The notes beneath the pieces were generated by a model. That model was not told the DNA's origin and did not search any database. It worked only from the letters and a program-made list of their open reading frames with translations. Shown here piece by piece: positions 1-5,127 of a DNA stretch of 7,351 nt (position 1 is the first letter of the stretch; each line of letters begins with the position of its first letter). Source of the stretch: DAOUAJ01 sp034433615 (GTDB lineage Bacteria; Chloroflexota; Anaerolineae; DUEN01); NCBI GenBank assembly GCA_034433615.1, contig DAOUAJ010000150.1, positions 1 to 7,351 of the forward strand. The letters run 5' to 3'. The position numbers and the translations under genes were made by a program.

Positions 1-237
1 TTCAACGGTTGGAATCAGACTTCCCATCCTCTGCGTCAGGGGCGCGATGGCACCTGGGAGACCTCGATTGATTTGCCGAAAGGACGTCGTTATCAGTTTC
101 TCTATTTGATCAATGGCAGGCAATGGCAGAACGATCCAGAGGCTGATGGCTATGTGGCCAATGAGTTCGGCACCTACAATTCCATAGTATCCACCGAGTT
201 GCCCTCTGACGAGATGAAGATCACTCAGGAGGCTTAA
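1..237 (+). CDS. CBM48 / isoamylase early-set domain protein, 3' part only
   Basis: The reading frame is open from base 1 to a TAA at 235-237 and gives 78 residues; the start lies outside the window. The visible part begins with FNGWN, followed by G-TWE, the aromatic-rich YQFLYLINGRQWQNDP and a VANEFGTYNS stretch. This is the pattern of small stand-alone CBM48/AMPK-type glycogen-binding domains (isoamylase N-terminal, early-set beta-sandwich). In that family the W and the YxFxYxxxG strand line the glucan-binding face. No catalytic domain follows, so the protein is probably a short carbohydrate-binding or accessory protein of about 90-110 residues; larger architectures upstream cannot be excluded. 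Its stop is only 3 nt before the kdgK start, and the kdgK ribosome-binding site lies within its last codons, so the two are very likely co-transcribed and translationally coupled. The link to KDG metabolism is contextual only. Confidence 0.8.
   Translation, partial: FNGWNQTSHPLRQGRDGTWETSIDLPKGRRYQFLYLINGRQWQNDPEADGYVANEFGTYNSIVSTELPSDEMKITQEA
227..232 (+). promoter_or_regulatory. Strong Shine-Dalgarno for kdgK inside the preceding gene
   Basis: A full AGGAGG is found 8 nt before the ATG at 241. It lies within the last codons of the CBM48-domain gene, whose stop is at 235-237. It fixes the kdgK start and suggests that ribosomes finishing the upstream gene can reinitiate on kdgK. Confidence 0.75.
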
Positions 238-240
238 GCT

Positions 241-1278
241 ATGTCAAAGAAAGTGGTAACCTTCGGCGAGATCATGATGCGACTATCGCCACCAGGGTTT
301 TTGCGGTTCGGGCAAGCCCGTTCGTTTGATGTCATCTATGGCGGTGGCGAGGCCAACGTGGCCGTGTCGTTGGCTAACTTCGGTGTGCCGGTGGAGTACA
401 TCACTCGTTTGCCCAACAACGATCTAGGGGACGCATGTCTCCAGTTCTTGCGTCAGTACGGCGTGGGAGTGGATAAGATCGTGCGCGGCGGCGACCGGCT
501 GGGCCTTTACTTTATGGAGATGGGCGCTGTGCAACGCGCTAGCGCAGTGATTTACGACCGGGCCAACTCGGCCTTTGCTACCATTCAGCGCGGGATGGTG
601 GATTGGAAAGGAGCCTTTGCCGACGCGGACTGGTTCCATTGGACTGGCATCACTCCGGCCATCTCGGCCGGGGCAGCCGACGTTTGCCTGGAAGGGGCTC
701 AGACGGCCAGAGAGATGGGACTGACAGTATCGTGCGACTTGAACTATCGTGCAAAGCTGTGGAAATGGGGCAAGACAGCGAGCGAAGTGATGTCTGAATT
801 GGTGCGCTACTGCGACGTCGCCATTGGCAACGAGGAGGATGCTGACAAGGTGTTTGGAATCAAGGCACCTGAGACCGATGTAACTGCCGGCAAGGTAGCA
901 GCCGATAAATATCGTTACGTGTGCGAGGAGCTGGCGAAACGCTTCCCGAACTTGAAGACCGTTGCCATCACGCTGCGCGGTTCAATTTCGGCCAGCCACA
1001 ATACCTGGTCGGGGGTGCTATGGAATCAGGGGGAGTTCTATATAGGCCCCACCTACGACATCACCCACATTGTGGATCGAGTGGGGGCCGGCGATGCATT
1101 CATGGGAGGGCTGATCTACGGCCTGCGCACCTATGGGAACGATCGGCAGCGAGCACTGGATTTTGCTGTGGCGGCTTCTTGCTTGAAGCATTCGATCTTT
1201 GGTGACTTCAACATGGTGACCGTCGCCGAAGTCGAGAAGTTGATGGGCGGCGACGTCTCTGGGCGGGTCTCGCGCTGA
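241..1278 (+). CDS. kdgK: 2-keto-3-deoxygluconate kinase (PfkB family)
   Basis: Encodes a 345-residue cytoplasmic ribokinase-like sugar kinase that phosphorylates 2-keto-3-deoxygluconate (KDG) to KDPG with ATP. The N-terminal PfkB signature GGGEANVAVSLANFG begins at residue 34. The C-terminal PfkB signature DRVGAGDAF is at 279-287, with D285 as the expected catalytic base and the GAGD segment as anion hole. The internal CDLNYRAKLW and GNEEDA segments, and the KHSIFGDFNMVT segment near the C terminus, are typical of the KdgK subgroup rather than ribokinase or fructokinase. Length is normal for this subgroup, which carries an insertion relative to the roughly 310-residue forms. The start is supported by AGGAGG 8 nt upstream. 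An aldolase that uses its product follows after 23 nt, which strengthens the substrate assignment. A kinase of another 2-keto-sugar acid, such as 2-keto-3-deoxygalactonate, is the main alternative. Confidence 0.9.
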   Translation: MSKKVVTFGEIMMRLSPPGFLRFGQARSFDVIYGGGEANVAVSLANFGVPVEYITRLPNNDLGDACLQFLRQYGVGVDKIVRGGDRLGLYFMEMGAVQRASAVIYDRANSAFATIQRGMVDWKGAFADADWFHWTGITPAISAGAADVCLEGAQTAREMGLTVSCDLNYRAKLWKWGKTASEVMSELVRYCDVAIGNEEDADKVFGIKAPETDVTAGKVAADKYRYVCEELAKRFPNLKTVAITLRGSISASHNTWSGVLWNQGEFYIGPTYDITHIVDRVGAGDAFMGGLIYGLRTYGNDRQRALDFAVAASCLKHSIFGDFNMVTVAEVEKLMGGDVSGRVSR

Positions 1279-1301
1279 ATTAAAGGGAGGGCCGAAGAAA
1301 A

Positions 1302-1979
1302 ATGGCACGGTTCAGCAGGCTGGAAGTCCTGAATACCATCATCAATCTCGGGCTGGTGCCAGTCTTTTACCATGCCGATGTAGAAACGGCGAAGAATGTG
1401 GTAAAGGCGTGCACCGAGGGCGGAGCCAAGGTTGTGGAGTTCACCAATCGGGGTGATTTCGCGCCGGAGGTTTTCCGGCAATTGTCACAATTCGTGAGCC
1501 GGGAAGCTCCGGAAGTCATCCTGGGGGTGGGCTCTGTGATTGACGCACCGACGGCGGCCATGTACATTGCCTACGGCGCCAATTTTGTCGTCGGGCCTGT
1601 CCTCAATGAGGAGATCGCCCGGCTGTGCAATCGCAGAAAGGTGGCTTACATGCCCGGCTGCGGCAGTGCTTCTGAGATCTCCTATGCTGAGGAGCTAGGC
1701 GTGGAGATCGTCAAGATTTTCCCAGGTGACTCAGTGGGGGGGCCGGAGTTCGTCAAGGCGGTGTTGGGTCCTTGCCCGTGGACGCTCATCATGCCAACTG
1801 GCGGCGTTGATGCCACTGAAGAAAGCATAAAAGCCTGGTTCAAAGCTGGTGTAGCGTGCGTCGGTATGGGCTCGAAATTGATCCGTAAGGATTTGGTCGC
1901 GGCTGGTAACTGGGCAGAGATAACCGCTAAAGTGCGTCAGGTGTTAGATTGGATCAAGGAGGCGCGAGGAACTCGGTAA
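1302..1979 (+). CDS. eda: 2-keto-3-deoxy-6-phosphogluconate (KDPG/KHG) aldolase
   Basis: Encodes a 225-residue class I aldolase that cleaves KDPG to pyruvate and glyceraldehyde-3-phosphate; many relatives also act on 4-hydroxy-2-oxoglutarate. The Schiff-base lysine is K138 in VKIFPGDSVGG. The catalytic glutamate is E46 in VEFTNRG, with R50 matching the substrate-binding arginine. GVGSV (75-79) and the phosphate-binding MPTGGV segment are also present. The active-site strand reads FTNRGD rather than the enterobacterial VTLRT, and the next loop reads MPGCGSASE rather than IPGVSTPSE. This fits the Bacteroidetes/Chloroflexi-type branch (inference from memory of the family). A GGGAGG Shine-Dalgarno at 1285-1290 precedes the ATG by 11 nt. 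The gene is last in the plus-strand operon and is followed by the hairpin at 2000-2047. Together with kdgK it completes the lower Entner-Doudoroff or uronate degradation route. Confidence 0.9.
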   Translation: MARFSRLEVLNTIINLGLVPVFYHADVETAKNVVKACTEGGAKVVEFTNRGDFAPEVFRQLSQFVSREAPEVILGVGSVIDAPTAAMYIAYGANFVVGPVLNEEIARLCNRRKVAYMPGCGSASEISYAEELGVEIVKIFPGDSVGGPEFVKAVLGPCPWTLIMPTGGVDATEESIKAWFKAGVACVGMGSKLIRKDLVAAGNWAEITAKVRQVLDWIKEARGTR

Positions 1980-1999
1980 AGAAGCCCGTGAACCTTTGA

Positions 2000-2047
2000 C
2001 CAATAGAGAGCCGGAGGAATCAGGCATGTCCTCCGGCTTTCTATTGG
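2000..2047. terminator. Long hairpin between convergent operons, probable bidirectional terminator
   Basis: A 19-nt arm (2000-2018) pairs with 2029-2047 across a 10-nt loop. All 19 positions pair, with one G-T wobble (2008/2039). The inner part is GC-rich (GCCGGAGGA / TCCTCCGGC) and on the plus strand runs into CTTTCTATT, a modest T-rich tail. It lies 20 nt after the eda stop and 35 nt beyond the stop of the converging sensor gene, so its position suits termination of both operons. The T-tract is imperfect in both directions, so its strength is uncertain. Confidence 0.75.
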
Positions 2048-2082
2048 TGCTCTGTGCTTCTACAGAGGGCTGTTAGCATAGG

Positions 2083-2871
2083 CTAACTGGACAACATGGT
2101 GGAGGCGACGGGCAATTCCACGCGCAGAATATCTTCATCGGTCTCCGGACTTGACCAGGTCAGCCGACCGCCGTGGGCCTGGATCAGCATTCGGGCAATG
2201 GCGAGGGGAAGAGGAAGAGTGGATTGAAGCCTGAGCTCCACAGGATCTCTTTTTGTATTGGTCTCAGATGAGGTGACATGCCCAATGAGTGTCAGAGTGC
2301 CCTTGCCGTCGGGCGATGGCACGATGTGGATATCGAAGGCGCTGTGGGGAGGTGATTGCTGAGCAGCAAATCGAAGGAGTAAGGTCAAAGCTGCCTGCAG
2401 ACGTTCCTGGTCTGCTGGGATAATGTGAGGCCGATCGCCGCCAATGATGTGGAAGGTCTGATCACGGGTGACCAGGTATGAGGTAAGCTCAGTGACCGCG
2501 TTGTGGAGCACCTGGCGAACGTCAAGCGGTTGGATATTGAGAGCAAGCTGACCTTGCGTTACCTTGAAAGCGTCTGATACCAGTGCGATCAGATCCGCGA
2601 CTCGTCGGGCACTCGCATGAATAATGCGTACTTGCTCTGCCTGCTCGTCTGTCAGTGGGCCAAAGTACCCCTCTAGCAACACTTCCGCGTACCCGATGAT
2701 GGAGGACAGAGGACTGCGCAGATCATGCGCCAGCATGGAGACAAATCTATCAGGTGTCATCTGGTCAAGAGCACCTTCCGATTGCGTGAGCAACTGGCGG
2801 CCCAGCATCTGGTTCTCTGCTGCTGGCGCAGATGAGGTGGGAGGCTCATCGGTATTCATTAGTAGGCACAT
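2083..2871 (-). CDS. Histidine-kinase-like protein with intact H box but degenerate ATPase domain
   Basis: A 262-residue soluble protein with no membrane segment. Residues 1-40 are a polar, proline/alanine/glutamine-rich leader. A HisKA dimerisation domain follows, with the H box FVSMLAHDLRSPLSSIIGYAEVL and phospho-acceptor H49; the helical hairpin runs to about residue 105. Residues about 110-255 correspond to the HATPase_c domain. The usual NLLxNA N box is LLLRFA here (164-169), with both asparagines replaced by L164 and F168. No DxGxG box can be found where LTLIGHVTSSETNTKRDP lies. The final LPLPLAIARMLIQAHGGRL matches the late G2 region and terminal helix. Autophosphorylation therefore looks impaired. 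The start at 2871 is supported by GGAG at 2882-2885; an alternative ATG is at 2859. The gene overlaps the preceding response regulator by 26 nt, so the two are presumably partners. The signal sensed is unknown. Confidence 0.82.
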   Translation of the reverse strand: MCLLMNTDEPPTSSAPAAENQMLGRQLLTQSEGALDQMTPDRFVSMLAHDLRSPLSSIIGYAEVLLEGYFGPLTDEQAEQVRIIHASARRVADLIALVSDAFKVTQGQLALNIQPLDVRQVLHNAVTELTSYLVTRDQTFHIIGGDRPHIIPADQERLQAALTLLLRFAAQQSPPHSAFDIHIVPSPDGKGTLTLIGHVTSSETNTKRDPVELRLQSTLPLPLAIARMLIQAHGGRLTWSSPETDEDILRVELPVASTMLSS

Positions 2872-3247
2872 TTGACGGTTGCTCCGTGAGATTTTTCTTG
2901 ACTGTAGCCACTATCTCGGTGCCACGGAAAGGCTTTATAACATAATCATTTGCGCCAGCCGAGAGGGCTCGTTCTATGTCACGAACCTGTCCTCGAGCGG
3001 ACAACATGATGATGGGTATAGAGCGCATGCGTGGGTTGGCCCTGATTGCTTGAATAGTAGCGACCCCGTCCATAACAGGCATGATCATGTCGCAGATCAC
3101 AAGATCAGGGGGAAGCCGTTCTAGCATCTCCAGTGCCTGGCGCCCATCGTAAGTGCTGAGAACTTCGAATCCGGCTGTGCCGAGGAAAATAGAAATCAGT
3201 TGAGCGAGCTCAGGTTCGTCATCAATTATTAGAATGCGTTTTTTCAT
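2846..3247 (-). CDS. CheY-like single-domain response regulator
   Basis: From the chosen start the product is 133 residues and consists of one receiver domain with no output domain. The acidic pocket is D9/D10, the phospho-acceptor is D53 in VICDMIMPVMDG, the switch residue is S83 in IIMLSARG, and the conserved lysine is K105 in VIKPF. All key residues are present, so it should accept phosphate. Start choice: ATG codons lie at 3250 and 3247. An AAGAG sequence at 3253-3257 sits 5 nt before the second, and the receiver fold begins immediately (MKKRILIIDDEPE). The frame is open to an earlier ATG at 3307, but that start has no Shine-Dalgarno and would add a 20-residue tail foreign to the family. 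The 3' end overlaps the histidine-kinase-like gene. Output is presumably by protein-protein contact or phosphotransfer. No flagellar or chemotaxis genes are in view. Confidence 0.88.
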   Translation of the reverse strand: MKKRILIIDDEPELAQLISIFLGTAGFEVLSTYDGRQALEMLERLPPDLVICDMIMPVMDGVATIQAIRANPRMRSIPIIMLSARGQVRDIERALSAGANDYVIKPFRGTEIVATVKKNLTEQPSNVPTNEYR

Positions 3248-3402
3248 CATGGCTCTTTGGTGATCCTTGCTTCCTGTTGTGAGATCTGACAAAGGCATCC
3301 TCAGCATTTGATTTGGAGAAAACAGTTGAATCAGATTGAAATCGTCATATTCATCTTAAGCCGGTGAAGCCTCAGAGTCAATGTCACCTCGGTACCACAC
3401 GC

Positions 3403-3497
3403 CACGAACGTCGAGACAAAAAGCATACCACGAAGCCGTGAAGTGACGCGAGGCCCATGAAGCACGAAGAGCACGAAGCGGCGGGCCTTCATGGTCC
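3403..3497. repeat. CACGAAG short direct repeats with a flanking inverted repeat
   Basis: CACGAAG occurs exactly at 3429-3435, 3463-3469 and 3472-3478, with a near copy CACGAAC at 3403-3409. Read on the minus strand these are CTTCGTG. Around the last two copies, GGCCCATGAAG (3452-3462) is matched by CTTCATGGTCC (3487-3497), an 11-nt inverted repeat with one mismatch. From memory, strings like CTTCGTG-N-CTTCGTG are common intergenic repeats in several environmental phyla; I cannot verify this here. Spacing is irregular, so this is not a CRISPR array. Confidence 0.55.
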
Positions 3498-3518
3498 AAG
3501 CGTGACCGCCCCAAGACT

Positions 3519-3628
3519 GCACAGCGGTTAAAACCGCGTGCTACGCCAGGCAAAATCGCCCTTCGGCGGTTCTTCCGGTCGGCGAAGGCCGACCTTGCCA
3601 CGAGTAGCCCGCGAATTCATTCGCCGGG
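3519..3628. repeat. Multi-hairpin element, REP- or MITE-like interspersed repeat
   Basis: Four hairpins lie side by side. The first is GCAC-(A)-GCGGTT / AACCGC-GTGC at 3519-3541, with a 2-nt loop. The second is 3555-3560 with 3565-3570, loop CTTC. The third is GGTCGGC / GCCGACC at 3577-3594, loop GAAG. The fourth is CCCG-CGAAT / ATTCG-CGGG at 3608-3628. Two outer stems enclose the second and third: GGCAA (3549-3553) with TTGCC (3595-3599), and GCTAC (3540-3544) with GTAGC (3604-3608). The region can thus fold as a closed multibranch structure, although the outermost stem competes for two or more bases with the first and fourth hairpins. The two tetraloops are complementary to each other. It starts 18 bases beyond the fusion-gene stop and could also affect the 3' end of that mRNA. 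No ORF or transposase is linked to it. Confidence 0.6.
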
Positions 3629-3646
3629 AATTTTAACAATGTCAAG

Positions 3647-5020
3647 TTAATGTTCCGGTTTATAGGCGAGCAGCGTGATCAGACGCTGTCGGAAGGAGAG
3701 ACTGCCGTCACGTTCACGATGCACCTGCATGCCGGCTGCATCGCCTTCGATGGCTGCGTCCAACATGGTGCTGACAGCCTCGATCGTGTCTTCATCGGCA
3801 TTGGCCATATTGAGCCAGTCATCCAGGCGCTGTTCAGTCTCGCTCAGATCGCACTGATCAATCTCCAACCCGACCGCTGTAACCAGATTTCGTATGTGGT
3901 CGGCTGTAAGTAGCGTCACATGGGAACTGTCTCGCCGCAGCTCGATGACGTTCTGGGTGGCCCGTTTGACCGGATCGTCATCTCCCACCAAGTCATGGAT
4001 GAGGACGCGCTTGCCTGGGCGGCAGACGCGAGCCATCTCACGGACGGCTACGGCCGCGTCCGGAAGACGATGAAGGCCATAGGCGCAGGTGACCAAGTCG
4101 AAGGAGTTATCTGGGAAGGTCAACCGGCCGGGGTCAGCCCAATGAACATAGACATTGTTGTAACCAGCGCTCAGCCGAGCGAGCTCTGCTTGCTCCAACA
4201 GATGCGGCTTGACGTCAACGGCAGTGACCTGATCCACCAGCGGAGCCAAGGCCACAGCCAATGCTCCATCTCCTGTGGTGATGTCCAACGCCTGCTCGTC
4301 CGGCTGAGGACGGCTGATGCGCAGAATGCGCTCGATTTGCGCCTGGCTGAGAGCGTGGAAATTGAGTCTGATCAGTGAAGCTGACCCTGCCACCGGCCGA
4401 CTTGCGGCGTTGGCGGCGGGCTGCTCCATACCATGGAGATGTTCCACGCGATTGGCGTAGATGAGCGTCCACCGTTCGTGCCCCCAGGTGAACTTATGGA
4501 TAGCCGTGTTGTCCTGGTAAACGCTAACGTGGTGCCCGCCAACCAGGGTGCGGAGCAGCGTGGACATGGTTCCGCCGTGGGTCACCATCGCGATGTGTTG
4601 CCCCCAAAACTGGTTGAGAACGAGGCGCAGGGCGGATACCACGCGAGCCCGAAAAGCCATGTATGTGGGAGCCGTTTCCGGTGTCGGGTTCCACGGCTCA
4701 TCAGGGAGGCCCCGACTTTCGGTGAAAGGGGGGAATTCCTCCCAGTAAGGTTTATCAGTCTCCTCCAGACCGGGCTGAATATGAACAGGCAGCCCCAGGT
4801 GGAATGACAGAACATCGGCCGTCTGCCGGGCGCGCACCATGGGGCTGGAGACGATCACGTTGACGGATTCGTTCTTGGCCAGCCATTCTCCTAACCGATG
4901 CGCCTGTTCCCATCCCTGAGCGGTAAGCCCACTATCTGGACCTGCGTCAAGTTCGTAGCGATTGCTCAAAGACTCGGCGTGACGAATCAGGAGTAGGTGT
5001 GTATCCTGAAGCGAGCTCAT
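3647..5020 (-). CDS. Histidine phosphatase (PGM-like) fused to class I SAM methyltransferase
   Basis: One uninterrupted 457-residue frame with two domains. Residues 5-195 are a histidine phosphatase (phosphoglycerate-mutase superfamily). The RHAES motif carries R13 and the phospho-acceptor H14; SSPMVRARQTA includes R63; the acid region is GLEETD (E86/E87); the second catalytic histidine is H148 in THGGT. After a short alanine-rich linker (about 198-215), residues 220-400 form a Methyltransf_11/UbiE-like domain. Motif I is ALDITTGDGALA (244-255), then AVDVKPHLLEQA, FPDNSFDLVTCAYGLHRLPD and MARVCRPGKRVLIHDLV. The C-terminal tail (DWLNMA to LLAYKPEH) is also typical of such methyltransferases. 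Both domains look active; neither substrate can be named. A strong promoter lies immediately upstream and there is no Shine-Dalgarno, so the gene is predicted to be transcribed on its own from a leaderless mRNA. Confidence 0.85.
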   Translation of the reverse strand: MSSLQDTHLLLIRHAESLSNRYELDAGPDSGLTAQGWEQAHRLGEWLAKNESVNVIVSSPMVRARQTADVLSFHLGLPVHIQPGLEETDKPYWEEFPPFTESRGLPDEPWNPTPETAPTYMAFRARVVSALRLVLNQFWGQHIAMVTHGGTMSTLLRTLVGGHHVSVYQDNTAIHKFTWGHERWTLIYANRVEHLHGMEQPAANAASRPVAGSASLIRLNFHALSQAQIERILRISRPQPDEQALDITTGDGALAVALAPLVDQVTAVDVKPHLLEQAELARLSAGYNNVYVHWADPGRLTFPDNSFDLVTCAYGLHRLPDAAVAVREMARVCRPGKRVLIHDLVGDDDPVKRATQNVIELRRDSSHVTLLTADHIRNLVTAVGLEIDQCDLSETEQRLDDWLNMANADEDTIEAVSTMLDAAIEGDAAGMQVHRERDGSLSFRQRLITLLAYKPEH

Positions 5021-5027
5021 GGAAATC

Positions 5028-5055
5028 AGTATAGCGATTTCGGGGGACCTGTCAA
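5028..5055 (-). promoter_or_regulatory. Sigma-70-type promoter, predicted to give a leaderless mRNA
   Basis: On the minus strand TTGACA (5055-5050) matches the -35 consensus exactly. A 16-bp spacer separates it from TATACT (5033-5028), five of six matches to the -10 consensus. The expected transcription start, about 7 nt after the -10 box, falls at 5021-5020, which is the A of the fusion-gene ATG or the base before it. The bases before the ATG (TGATTTCC) contain no Shine-Dalgarno. The downstream gene is therefore predicted to be translated from a leaderless message. Confidence 0.7.
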
Positions 5056-5127
5056 TGTGGGGCCCGTGAGTGCGAGGGATTTCTCAAAGTAGTCGTTTTA
5101 GCAACCGATATCGGACGTGGGAACTAC

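Larger units (their letters stand above)
3251..3646. other. Gene-free, repeat-rich spacer between two minus-strand genes
   Basis: This is about 396 bases between the fusion-gene stop and the response-regulator start. Short open frames on the minus strand here (for example 3356-3601) have no recognisable protein pattern and run across hairpins and repeats, so they are not called. The part nearest the response regulator (3251-3360) is AT-richer and should hold its promoter, but I could not find a convincing -35/-10 pair. The middle holds CACGAAG repeats. The part next to the fusion gene holds a cluster of hairpins. Both are listed separately. Confidence 0.6.

Noticed and set aside
2050..2067. 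Small hairpin CTCTGT / ACAGAG near the sensor gene stop
   Set aside because: A six-base stem without a T-tract; may occur by chance beside the much stronger hairpin at 2000-2047.
3248..3307. Longer start for the response regulator at 3307
   Set aside because: No Shine-Dalgarno precedes it, and the extra 20 residues lie outside the receiver fold, which begins right after the ATG at 3247.
3403..3497. Possible CRISPR array from the repeated CACGAAG
   Set aside because: Repeats are 7 nt with irregular spacing and no uniform spacers; no cas gene is nearby.
3356..3601. Small minus-strand open frames in the spacer
   Set aside because: They run across the CACGAAG repeats and hairpins, have arginine-rich, patternless translations and no convincing ribosome-binding site.
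3920..4378. Plus-strand open frame opposite the methyltransferase domain
   Set aside because: Antisense shadow of a strongly supported coding frame; no motif of its own.
5105..5114. 10-bp perfect palindrome CCGATATCGG after the MttB-family gene
   Set aside because: Short, no loop, and no T-tract; not convincing as a terminator, and a single copy gives no support for an operator.
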